From: an uncultured Collinsella sp.
GTDB lineage: Bacteria > Actinomycetota > Coriobacteriia > Coriobacteriales > Coriobacteriaceae
Assembly (NCBI GenBank): GCA_900752215.1
Contig: CAADUO010000027.1
Location: 1 to 32,066, forward strand
Direction of reading: 5' to 3'
DNA: 32,066 nucleotides
The translations under genes were made by a program, and so were the position numbers. Of the stretch, positions 16,201-23,195 are shown piece after piece (positions within the stretch are counted from its first letter, which is position 1; the number at the start of each line of letters is the position of its first letter). Under the pieces are notes generated by a model that did no database searches, was not told where the DNA came from, and was given only the letters and a program-made list of their open reading frames with translations.

Positions 16201-17138
16201 TGATTTCTCCTGGTGCAAGCCTTTCTGCTGTAGCGATTGTCGGTCCGACAGCGGTCGGAAAAAGCGATGTTGCCGACCGCCTGGCCGCTCGTCTATCGTC
16301 CGAAGTGTTGTCGTGCGACGCGATGCAAATCTATCGCGGCATGGACATCGGTACGGCCAAAATGATGCCCGAGGAGTGCTCGGCACCTCTGCGCCTTATC
16401 GATATTGTGGATCCCGGCGTCGCGTATTCTGCTGCGCTCTACCAGTCGGACGCCCGAGCACATGTCGAGCGTTTGCTTGACGAGCAGCGTCTTCCGGTCT
16501 TTTGCGGCGGTACGGGCTTGTATCTCAAGGCCGCTCTCGATGAAATGGATTTTCCTTCGGGAGAACTCGAGGACGAACGACGCGTGGGCTATCAGGAGCT
16601 TGCCGAGCGCATTGGCGAGGAAGCATTGCATGCCCTGCTTGCCGAGCGCGACCCTGAATCAGCTGCCGTGATTCATCCCCATAACGTGCGTCGTGTGATT
16701 CGTGCGCTCGAGATGCACGATGACGGCGTGTCATATGCCCAGCAGAAGTCGAAATTCAGCGTCCCGCGTGAGCGTTATCATGCCTTGTGGTTTGGTCTGA
16801 CGCGTAGCCGTGAAGTGCTGTATGAGCGTATTAACCTACGTGTCGACCTTATGTTTGAGCAGGGACTGGTTGATGAGGTCCGTGGCCTTATGGACCAGGG
16901 CCTGGGCGATGCACTGACGTCGATGCAGGCAATCGGTTACAAAGAGATTATTGATGCCTTGCGTGGCGCTATTACCATGGATGAGGCCCGTGAGCTTATC
17001 AAGATGCGCTCACGTCGCTATGCCAAGCGCCAGCTTTCCTGGTTTAAGCGTGACGATCGCATCGTGTGGTTCGATATGGATGAGTTTACGATCGATGAGG
17101 TCGTTGATGATATTTACCATCGCATCGAGGCTGCCTAA
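16200..17138 (+). CDS. miaA: tRNA dimethylallyltransferase MiaA
   Basis: This 312-aa enzyme transfers a dimethylallyl group to A37 of tRNAs, giving the substrate of MiaB. GPTAVGKS (residues 15-22) is the P-loop, followed by SCDAMQIYRGMDIGTAK and GGTGLYLKAALDEM. IGYKEI and the RRYAKRQLSWFK tRNA-binding block lie in the C-terminal half. The frame is open upstream to 16161, but the ATG at 16200 overlapping the miaB stop fits the family start. It ends in a second TAATG overlap with hflX, making miaB-miaA-hflX a tightly coupled set, similar to the miaA-hfq-hflX linkage elsewhere. Confidence 0.96.
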   Translation: MISPGASLSAVAIVGPTAVGKSDVADRLAARLSSEVLSCDAMQIYRGMDIGTAKMMPEECSAPLRLIDIVDPGVAYSAALYQSDARAHVERLLDEQRLPVFCGGTGLYLKAALDEMDFPSGELEDERRVGYQELAERIGEEALHALLAERDPESAAVIHPHNVRRVIRALEMHDDGVSYAQQKSKFSVPRERYHALWFGLTRSREVLYERINLRVDLMFEQGLVDEVRGLMDQGLGDALTSMQAIGYKEIIDALRGAITMDEARELIKMRSRRYAKRQLSWFKRDDRIVWFDMDEFTIDEVVDDIYHRIEAA

Positions 17139-18427
17139 TGGCTCGTTTCCCTTTGGTCCCCACGGCGCCTGAACCCGAGCGCGCCATCTTGGTTGGTGTT
17201 GAGTGGCGCGATAACGCCTGGCCGCTCGACCGTTCGCTTGACGAGCTCGAGCGTCTGGCCCACACTGCTGGAGCCCAATGCGTCGCACGCTTGTCTCAGC
17301 GCCTGGTCAAACCCTATCCCAAATCGTTTATCGGCTCCGGCAAGGTCGAGGAGCTGTGCGGTTTAGTGCATCGCATGGATGCGGCTGTTGTTATCTTCGA
17401 TGACGACCTGACGCCTTCGCAGCAGTCCTATCTTGAGAAAGCCGTGGGCGAACCGGTCAAGATTATTGACCGTACGGCGTTGATTTTGGATATCTTTGGT
17501 CTGCATGCCCAGACGCGTGAGGGCCGCTTACAGGTGCAGCTGGCTCAGCTACAGTACCTGCTACCTCGTCTGCGAGGTATGTGGAGCCATCTTGCCAAGG
17601 AACAGACGCGTGGCGGTATTGGCTCACGCTTTGGCCAGGGTGAAAGCCAGCTCGAGGTCGACCGTCGCCTGATTCGCAACAAGATCGCCGCGCTTCGACG
17701 CGAACTGAAACAGGTTGAACAACGTCGCGATGTGCAATCGAAAAGTCGTATTGAATCGCCGGCGTTTCGTGTGGCGTTGGCTGGCTACACCAATGCCGGT
17801 AAGTCGACGTTGCTTAATCGTTTGACGGGATCCACGGTACTTTCGCAGGATAAGCTGTTTGCCACGCTCGATCCTACAACGCGCTCGTACCGTTTGCCCG
17901 GTGGTCGTGGCATGACGATCACCGATACCGTCGGCTTTATTCAAAAGCTGCCCCATGGTCTTGTCGACGCGTTTAAATCTACGCTTTCCGAGGTGCTCTG
18001 CGCCGATTTGATTCTTAAAGTTGTAGATGCTTCCGATGAGGATTACGAGCGTCAGCTTGAGGCGGTTGATCGTGTCCTTGACGAGATCGGTGCCGGTGAG
18101 CGCTTGACGCTTACCGTGTTCAATAAAATTGATCTGCTCGATAGCGTCGATCGCTTGAGCTTTCGCCGGCGCTATCCCGAGGCGGTGCTGTTCTCGGCTC
18201 AGACGGGTGAGGGTCTTGATGACTTAGTCGACCGTATCGCTCGTGAAGCGGCCGCTACGGATGTGTTGCTCTCGGCCGATATTCCGTATCGAGAGGGCGC
18301 GTTAATCACGCTCGTGCACGAACAGGGAACTCTTCTGCACGAGGAATATCTTGAGGACGGCGTTCGTATTGTGGTAAAGCTGCCGGCCCGTATCGCACCG
18401 CGTCTCGAGCGTTACCGAACGGAATAA
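17138..18427 (+). CDS. hflX: GTPase HflX
   Basis: This 429-aa protein is HflX, a ribosome-associated GTPase that splits or rescues stalled ribosomes under stress. The N-terminal HflX domain includes FIGSGKVEEL and FDDDLTPSQQ. A helical linker with GGIGSRFGQGESQLEVDRRLI follows, then the G domain with G1 GYTNAGKST at 216-224, DTVGFIQKLP and NKID. A C-terminal domain of about 60 residues completes it. The start overlaps miaA by one base. Its end overlaps the opposite-strand acyltransferase gene by 16 bp, so there is no room for an ordinary terminator between the convergent genes. Confidence 0.95.
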   Translation: MARFPLVPTAPEPERAILVGVEWRDNAWPLDRSLDELERLAHTAGAQCVARLSQRLVKPYPKSFIGSGKVEELCGLVHRMDAAVVIFDDDLTPSQQSYLEKAVGEPVKIIDRTALILDIFGLHAQTREGRLQVQLAQLQYLLPRLRGMWSHLAKEQTRGGIGSRFGQGESQLEVDRRLIRNKIAALRRELKQVEQRRDVQSKSRIESPAFRVALAGYTNAGKSTLLNRLTGSTVLSQDKLFATLDPTTRSYRLPGGRGMTITDTVGFIQKLPHGLVDAFKSTLSEVLCADLILKVVDASDEDYERQLEAVDRVLDEIGAGERLTLTVFNKIDLLDSVDRLSFRRRYPEAVLFSAQTGEGLDDLVDRIAREAAATDVLLSADIPYREGALITLVHEQGTLLHEEYLEDGVRIVVKLPARIAPRLERYRTE

Positions 18428-19116
18428 ATCAGCTCCAGTACACCCAATATAACGGGCTGGTGAAGCAGATAGAACGGCAGCGCATGGCGTCCGAGGCTTG
18501 CGAGCGCCGGGATGGGATTCACATAGGCCCATGCTGGCGCTTTACGGTTTGCTTTTTGTACCGTGCGGGCGGCAAAGAAGCCTGTGAGGTACATAAATAA
18601 GAATGGTATGAGCGGATAGTAATCACCGGAGACGAAGTCTGGACTTGGGAAACCCAGCCAAGCTAGATAGGGGATAGGGTAGACCGCTTTAGGAATGCTC
18701 CAGGTACAGGCAAAGAGTATGAGGCAAATCGATATACCCCATACCGCCGGCAACCTATCGAGAGCCGGGCGAGCGAGTGCAACAATGGCAGTGCTTGCCG
18801 CCATGCAGAAAATGATGCCGAAGTTCACCGAGTCATCGACCGAGACGAGCGTCGTTGCGACCCATACAATTAAAGCGGCAACGGCATATTTGGCGGCACG
18901 CTTGATGTTGTTGCGCGAGAGAGTGCACATCCAGCCGGCAATAAACAAAAATACCCAACTGATGCTGGCGCGCCAGATGTCTTGGAAGATGGTCTGGGTA
19001 AACCAGGGCATCTTCCAACCATATAGGTAAGCAAGGTCGTAGCAGGCATGAAATCCCGCCATCGACAGCATGGTAAACCCGCGAATGGTATCAAAGACCG
19101 TGATGCGTTTTTGCAT
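18412..19116 (-). CDS. Membrane acyltransferase-like protein (DUF1624/HGSNAT type)
   Basis: This 234-aa polytopic membrane protein has about seven hydrophobic segments. The N-terminal RITVFDTIRGFTMLSMAGFHACYDLAYLYGW resembles the heparan-alpha-glucosaminide N-acetyltransferase catalytic (DUF1624) family, whose bacterial members are poorly characterised and may acetylate sugars of the envelope. The late ALPFYLLHQPVI block is also typical. Its ATG overlaps the lexA stop (TAATG), so it should be translated from the lexA mRNA and be SOS-inducible. It overlaps the 3' end of hflX by 16 bp tail to tail. The substrate cannot be read from the sequence. Confidence 0.75.
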   Translation of the reverse strand: MQKRITVFDTIRGFTMLSMAGFHACYDLAYLYGWKMPWFTQTIFQDIWRASISWVFLFIAGWMCTLSRNNIKRAAKYAVAALIVWVATTLVSVDDSVNFGIIFCMAASTAIVALARPALDRLPAVWGISICLILFACTWSIPKAVYPIPYLAWLGFPSPDFVSGDYYPLIPFLFMYLTGFFAARTVQKANRKAPAWAYVNPIPALASLGRHALPFYLLHQPVILGVLELIYSVR

Positions 19117-19760
19117 TACGAGAACCGGCGCATCAAGCCGACGACCTTGCCCAGGATTGTGGGATTTGTCGCATAGATAGGCTCCATAGTGTCGTTTTCG
19201 GGCTGCAGGCGAACGCGTCCCTGTTCCTTATAGAACGTTTTGACTGTTGCGGAACCATCGATCATGGCCACGACAATCTCGCCATTCATGGCGCTCTTCT
19301 GCTCGCGGACGATGATGTAGTCGCCGTTATAGATGCCGACGTTAATCATCGAATTGCCGTGAACCTCGAGGATAAAGGACCCCTGGTCCGTTGCAATCTC
19401 GGTTGGGATGGTAAAGGTGTCCTCGATATTCTGCTCGGCAAGAATAGGAATCCCTGCAGCGACACGGCCTACGAGAGGCAGCGATACGGTTCCGCGGGGC
19501 GCCGTGGGCTCATCGGACTTTGAGATGGATACGGAAGACCCGTCCTCGTCAAAGAGCTCGAGGGCGCGAGGCTTGGTGGCGTCACGCTTGAGCAGCCCGC
19601 GTGCTTCGAGTGCGGAGAGATGTGCATGTACGGTGCTAGGGGAGGAAAGGCCCACGGCCGAAGCCATCTCGCGCACACTGGGCGGATAGCCCTTCTCCTG
19701 CTGATATTCCTTGATGAAGTCGTAAATTTGCTGCTGACGCTTGGTAATTTTGCGAGCCAT
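19116..19760 (-). CDS. lexA: SOS repressor LexA
   Basis: This 214-aa LexA has an N-terminal winged helix (MARKITKRQQQIYDFI, YPPSVREMASAVGLSSPSTVHAHL) and a C-terminal self-cleaving S24 peptidase domain. The scissile bond is Ala102-Gly103 in RVAAGIP; the catalytic pair is Ser137 (HGNSM) and Lys174 (ATVKTFY). I chose the ATG at 19760 because AGAGGA lies upstream and the family starts here; the frame extends to 19790 without support. It binds GAAC-N4-GTTC boxes, of which three lie in its own divergent promoter region and one before recA. It is followed in an overlap by the acyltransferase gene. Confidence 0.97.
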   Translation of the reverse strand: MARKITKRQQQIYDFIKEYQQEKGYPPSVREMASAVGLSSPSTVHAHLSALEARGLLKRDATKPRALELFDEDGSSVSISKSDEPTAPRGTVSLPLVGRVAAGIPILAEQNIEDTFTIPTEIATDQGSFILEVHGNSMINVGIYNGDYIIVREQKSAMNGEIVVAMIDGSATVKTFYKEQGRVRLQPENDTMEPIYATNPTILGKVVGLMRRFS

Positions 19761-19784
19761 CAGGGATTCCTCTCTACCCATACC

Positions 19785-19852
19785 AAACAAATGTTCTATT
19801 TTTGCTTGACAGGAACAACTGTTCGAAGATAATAATAACCGAACACTCGTTC
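19785..19852. promoter_or_regulatory. Three LexA-box dyads at 28-bp period between lexA and the LysM gene
   Basis: GAAC-AACT-GTTC (19813-19824) and GAAC-ACTC-GTTC (19841-19852) are exact matches to the SOS half-sites. AAAC-AAAT-GTTC (19785-19796) has one mismatch. Their starts are exactly 28 bp apart. The middle box lies inside the promoter of the LysM gene, and the box nearest lexA is 25 bp from its start codon. Together they would let LexA control both directions. Confidence 0.85.
19806..19833 (+). promoter_or_regulatory. Promoter of the LysM division-inhibitor gene
   Basis: A perfect TTGACA (19806-19811) is followed after 16 bp by GATAAT (19828-19833), or after 18 bp by TAATAA. An exact SOS box (19813-19824) fills the spacer, as in the recA promoter. 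The start codon is 90 bases further on, so the mRNA has a leader of roughly 80 nt. Confidence 0.8.
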
Positions 19853-19891
19853 CCGCGCTAGACTTTTTTGTCCCCGCGGCTTGATAAAACA

Positions 19892-19920
19892 GTTCTCGTC
19901 AAAACAAACGAGAGGAGAAC
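19892..19920 (+). promoter_or_regulatory. Hairpin covering the LysM gene ribosome binding site
   Basis: GTTCTC (19892-19897) can pair with GAGAAC (19915-19920), and alternatively CTCGT (19895-19899) with ACGAG (19908-19912). The first form buries the AGGAG of the ribosome binding site, four to nine bases before the ATG. This could hold translation low until needed. Confidence 0.45.
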
Positions 19921-19923
19921 AGA

Positions 19924-20373
19924 ATGAATGCAGCGGATATGGTCCAGGGAAACCTCGCCCTTAAGCTCGAGGCGCCTGCCACGCCTGCCTTTACGGTCGT
20001 GAAGGGCGGACGCTCTCATTTTCAGGCCGTGGCCACTAAGCCCGTTCGCACCCAGCGTGCGTCCGTTGCTTTGGCTCCTGTTGCCCTGAAGGCCTCGACG
20101 ATTGTTGCTGTTGCTGTAGCGTTCACCCTGTTCTTCGTGCTCGCCATGTCAGTTTTTTCTGCTCGTCACGCTGCATATGCCGATTCCGTAGCCAACGTTA
20201 CCTACGAGACGGTTCGTGTGCAGTCCGGCGATTCCCTGTGGTCGCTTGCCCAGGAGCATCCCATCGATGGCCTTTCCACACAGGAGACTTCCGACATGAT
20301 TCGTAGCGTCAATCACCTCGATCGCGGCTCTCTTGATGCTGGTGCAGTTCTGAAAGTTCCGGCCCGTTCGTAA
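19924..20373 (+). CDS. Membrane-anchored LysM protein, probable SOS division inhibitor
   Basis: This 149-aa protein has an N-terminal cytoplasmic segment of about 57 residues, one membrane helix (about 59-80) and an outside C-terminal LysM peptidoglycan-binding domain (about 94-147: VRVQSGDSLWSLAQEH, then SLDAGAVLKVPA). It lies opposite lexA, under an SOS-box promoter, and upstream of nrdR. This is the context and layout of YneA in Bacillus and of ChiZ/DivS in mycobacteria and corynebacteria, small membrane proteins that delay division during DNA damage. Sequence identity in that group is low, so the assignment rests on architecture and context. AGAGGAG precedes the ATG, within a hairpin. Confidence 0.8.
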   Translation: MNAADMVQGNLALKLEAPATPAFTVVKGGRSHFQAVATKPVRTQRASVALAPVALKASTIVAVAVAFTLFFVLAMSVFSARHAAYADSVANVTYETVRVQSGDSLWSLAQEHPIDGLSTQETSDMIRSVNHLDRGSLDAGAVLKVPARS

Positions 20374-20424
20374 GATTTCGGGTCGGTCGCATGGTACCCT
20401 TGTTATCGTTTAGGAGGAGGTACC

Positions 20425-20868
20425 ATGCGCTGTCCCAAATGCGGCAAGGCACATACCCGCGTTGTCGATTCCCGTATGCAGGAGTCGAACAACACTATCA
20501 AGCGCCGTCGCGAATGCTGTTCGTGCAATTATCGTTTTACGACGTTCGAGCGCTGCGAAGATCCCATCGAGGTCATCAAATCCGACGGGTCAAAGCAGCG
20601 GTTCGATCGCAACAAGCTGCTGGTTGGCCTGATGCGCGCCACGATTAAGCGCGATATCGATACGAAAAAGCTCAACGAGATCATCGATGATATCGAGGTG
20701 GAACTGCGTTCCCGTACGCTGACGGCTGTTACGTCCCACGAACTGGGCGATATGGTGCTTAAGCGCCTGGCCAAGATCGACAAGGTGGCCTACATTCGTT
20801 TTGCCTCGGTCTATCGCGATTTCAAAGACGTCGACGAGTTTTTGCAAGAGCTCGACAAGCTAAGGTGA
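20425..20868 (+). CDS. nrdR: Transcriptional repressor NrdR
   Basis: This 147-aa NrdR senses ATP/dATP and represses ribonucleotide reductase genes. The zinc ribbon is complete (CPKC with Cys3/Cys6, CSCN with Cys31 or Cys32 and Cys34), followed by the ATP cone (about 48-138: VIKSDGSKQRFDRNKLLVGL and so on). AGGAGG at 20412-20417 precedes the ATG. It follows the LysM gene by 51 bases and precedes dut by 4, so SOS induction may extend to NrdR and dUTPase and link division arrest with nucleotide pool control. The lexA-chiZ-nrdR grouping is also found in mycobacteria. Confidence 0.97.
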   Translation: MRCPKCGKAHTRVVDSRMQESNNTIKRRRECCSCNYRFTTFERCEDPIEVIKSDGSKQRFDRNKLLVGLMRATIKRDIDTKKLNEIIDDIEVELRSRTLTAVTSHELGDMVLKRLAKIDKVAYIRFASVYRDFKDVDEFLQELDKLR

Positions 20869-20872
20869 TTTC

Positions 20873-21316
20873 ATGTCCAACATTACCGTTAACATTAAGC
20901 GTCTCGATCCCACGGTCGAGCTTCCCAAATACGCTCATCCCACAGATGCCGGCCTTGACCTCCGTGCCAACGAAGACTGCACCCTCAAGCCCTTTGAGCG
21001 CCGATTGGTCTCCACCGGTTTGGCCATTGCACTGCCCGATGGCTACGCCGGCTTTGTCCAACCTCGCAGCGGCCTAGCCATTAAGCAGGGCCTGTCTATA
21101 GTCAACACGCCCGGTCTCATCGACGCCCACTATCGAGGTGAGCTTAAGGTCATCCTCATCAACCTGGATCCCACCAACAATATCCAGATCAACAAAGGCG
21201 ACCGCATCGCCCAACTCGTCATCCAAGAAGTCCCCACGGTCAATCTCGTAGAAGTAGACGAACTAGACAAAACCGACCGAGGCAACGGAGGCTTCGGCTC
21301 CAGCGGCGTATCCTAG
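20873..21316 (+). CDS. dut: dUTP diphosphatase
   Basis: This 147-aa trimeric-type dUTPase hydrolyses dUTP to dUMP and pyrophosphate, keeping uracil out of DNA and feeding dTMP synthesis. The five family motifs are in order: ATDAGLDLRA-like HPTDAGLDLRA, PRSGLAIK, GLIDAHYRGELKV, GDRIAQLVIQ and the C-terminal RGNGGFGSSG arm that closes the active site. The ATG lies four bases after the nrdR stop, with AAGGTGAT as ribosome binding site. Downstream begins a 460-bp gene-free region with strong hairpins, probably its transcript end. Confidence 0.97.
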   Translation: MSNITVNIKRLDPTVELPKYAHPTDAGLDLRANEDCTLKPFERRLVSTGLAIALPDGYAGFVQPRSGLAIKQGLSIVNTPGLIDAHYRGELKVILINLDPTNNIQINKGDRIAQLVIQEVPTVNLVEVDELDKTDRGNGGFGSSGVS

Positions 21317-21333
21317 TCGTTTACGTACTGTCC

Positions 21334-21437
21334 GCTGACCGGCCCGACCCGCCTATATATCATCCCATGCTCAAACATTCTCGCTTCGCTGCGAAACTGC
21401 GCGTGGGACGATATATAGGCGGGTCGGGCCGGTCAGC
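21334..21437. repeat. Long palindromic element, copy A
   Basis: The arms 21334-21367 and 21404-21437 are complementary over 34 bp with one mismatch (A-C read on +, G-U if transcribed from -). The 36-base centre, TGCTCAAACATTCTCGC through GCGAAACTGCGCG, recurs in copy B in the opposite orientation. The outer arm sequence is unlike that of copy B. It lies 17 bases after the dut stop and could end its transcription. A near-identical 12-base direct repeat flanks it (21318-21329 and 21440-21451). Confidence 0.85.
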
Positions 21438-21516
21438 TGCGTTTACGCACTACAAGCTGCGCCGGATCCTCATATTAGAAGCTGCAAAGGTGAACCAAAG
21501 AAATTAATTGCAGTTA

Positions 21517-21555
21517 GCAGATGCGGCAAGGGGATTGATCCTTTGTCGCATCTGC
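21517..21555. terminator. Hairpin between copies A and B
   Basis: GCAGATGCGGCAAGGG (21517-21532) pairs with 21540-21555 over 16 bp with two G-U pairs, around the loop GATTGAT. No T-run follows directly. It shares no core sequence with the palindromic elements. It may be a rho-type or bidirectional transcription barrier, or an RNA processing site. Confidence 0.5.
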
Positions 21556-21595
21556 ATATCAGAAAGATTGATTATTGTTTTCAAGTGAGTAGACG

Positions 21596-21698
21596 CCCGC
21601 CCACCTCTCACGCATATCGTTCCACGCGCAGTTTCGCAGCGAGCGAAGCGAAGCGAGAATGTTTGAGCATGGAATGATATGTGTGAGAGGTGGGCGGG
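21596..21698. repeat. Long palindromic element, copy B
   Basis: The arms 21596-21624 and 21670-21698 are complementary over 29 bp, with two G-U pairs on the + strand. Read from the minus strand, the centre equals that of copy A except for a 9-base insertion (TTCGCTCGC). Only the inner ATATC-AT-(C/T)CCA part of the arms is shared with copy A; the outer 17 or so bases differ yet still pair with each other. It lies 79 bases past the glycosyltransferase stop, so it may end that transcript. Confidence 0.85.
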
Positions 21699-21759
21699 AG
21701 GGATGCGAGCGCCCCGCGAGAATGTTTGAGCATGGAATGATATATGGGCGGCTCCCGCC
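21692..21759. repeat. Truncated palindromic element, copy C
   Basis: GCGAGAATGTTTGAGCATGG and the next eight bases (21716-21743) repeat 21653-21680 of copy B exactly (28 bp), but the other half of the core is missing. GGCGGGAG (21692-21699), part of copy B's arm, can pair with CTCCCGCC (21752-21759). It looks like a broken or rearranged copy. Confidence 0.7.
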
Positions 21760-21776
21760 GAGCAGCGAACTTTCGG

Positions 21777-23078
21777 CTAGCGGATATGCGCAGGTTTTTC
21801 GCCCCAGTAGAAGCGGCAGAAGGCTCGTTTGCGCTTTTGGGGCTTTCCTGCAAGCTCCATGGTTGCGATGGCTATGTCCTCGGCTGCGCGTGGACGGCGC
21901 AGCACTTCGCCATTGATGAGCAGTGCCTTGAGCGACTCGGGATGATCGTGGAGATGGCGCAACGTCACGATGAGCTCGCGTGCGGTGGTGACATGCATGC
22001 TGGCGCCCATGCCGGTGAGCATGGTGGTGTTGGCCTTTTCCTGGCCATATGACTTGCCCAGCAGAATCATCGGCAGATGTGCGCACAGGCATTCGGTAAC
22101 AGTGAGTCCGCCCGATTTGAGAATTGCCAGGTCACAGCCGTGCATAAGCGCTGCCATGTCATCGACGTAGTCAAGAACTGTAACGTTCTCGAGTTTCATG
22201 GCATCGAAAAGCGTTTTGAGACGGGTGGCATATTCGGCATCCTTGCCCGGCAAAAAGACGAAGTGCATGTCCTCGAAACTGCGCAGGAAGGGGAGGGTGC
22301 GGTCCATCTCCGCGCGAAAGCGAACGTACGGTTGAGGCAAACTGGCGCCTGCCATCACCAGCACAACGAGCTTGTCTGTGGGGAGATTGAACTTCTCGAG
22401 TTCTTCCTCGCGGTTGTAGTCCGTATCAAACCCGGCGCGAATGGGGATGCCCGTAATGCGGATCTTGGTCTCGGGAACCTTACGGGGGCGAAGTGTCTCG
22501 GCCATAAACTCGTTTGCTACGCAGAATAGGTCGGTGTCCTTATGGGGCCACCAGCCCTCGACCTCGTAATCGGTCGGTACGCAAATGACGGGATAGTCGA
22601 TGCCCGTAATGACACGCGCGCCAACGGCGACGTTGGCTGCCGTGATATGTGTGGCGACCACGGCAATGGGCTTACGATTCCGAACGTATTCGTTAAATGC
22701 GGGAAACATGATGCGTGACCATGCCGTGCCGCCGCCCCAAAGCAGGTGTCCGGTAAGCGTATAACGCCAGGTCAAATCATAAATTGGGCGTGTGGCGCCG
22801 GTAAATGATGCAGCCGTCTTGTTGCCGTCGAATTTTATGCGTCCAAAATCAAGGATATCGAGCACTTCAATCTCAACATCCTCGGGGATGCTATTGGTGC
22901 CGCGGATAAGGTCGAATGCCTGCGCAATCGCATTTGCGGCGGCCTTGTGGCCCGAGCCGACCGAGGCGTGCACGATAGTCACGAGTGGTTTTTGCTGAGC
23001 CAAGAGCTTGGTTTGCTCCGATTGGGGAGTGCTGTGCGTGGGCAGGGGAGCGTCATTGCCCATCTGCGTTTGATCCAT
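21777..23078 (-). CDS. Glycolipid glycosyltransferase (MGDG synthase/UgtP type, GT28)
   Basis: This 433-aa protein has the two-domain GT-B layout of diacylglycerol glycosyltransferases. The N-terminal MGDG-synthase domain begins with TIVHASVGSGHKAAANAIA and includes YDLTWRYT and VCVPTDYE-like ICVPTDYEVEGWW. The C-terminal GT28 domain contains VLVMAGASLPQP, LDYVDDMAALMHGCDLAILKSGGLTVTE and LGKSYGQEKAN, the sugar-nucleotide site. It probably adds a hexose from a UDP-sugar to a membrane lipid, giving glycolipids or a lipoteichoic-acid anchor. I chose the ATG at 23078 for the GGGGAG at 23085-23090; the frame is open to 23135. About 30 N-terminal residues are disordered. It is divergent from trxB and convergent with dut. 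Confidence 0.85.
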   Translation of the reverse strand: MDQTQMGNDAPLPTHSTPQSEQTKLLAQQKPLVTIVHASVGSGHKAAANAIAQAFDLIRGTNSIPEDVEIEVLDILDFGRIKFDGNKTAASFTGATRPIYDLTWRYTLTGHLLWGGGTAWSRIMFPAFNEYVRNRKPIAVVATHITAANVAVGARVITGIDYPVICVPTDYEVEGWWPHKDTDLFCVANEFMAETLRPRKVPETKIRITGIPIRAGFDTDYNREEELEKFNLPTDKLVVLVMAGASLPQPYVRFRAEMDRTLPFLRSFEDMHFVFLPGKDAEYATRLKTLFDAMKLENVTVLDYVDDMAALMHGCDLAILKSGGLTVTECLCAHLPMILLGKSYGQEKANTTMLTGMGASMHVTTARELIVTLRHLHDHPESLKALLINGEVLRRPRAAEDIAIATMELAGKPQKRKRAFCRFYWGEKPAHIR

Positions 23079-23195
23079 CGATAACTCCCCTTCATCTTTG
23101 TTTCGCAAAGAATCATTGTAGTGCATGAGTGTCACGTTCGCCTAAATTTGGGTATGAGCGCAAAGAACGCCAATCTTTCGACAGGAGGTCTTTTC

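Noticed and set aside
21653..21743. Exact 28-bp direct repeats as a CRISPR fragment
   Set aside because: There are only two units, they are parts of larger hairpins, and no cas gene is near; they belong to the palindromic elements.
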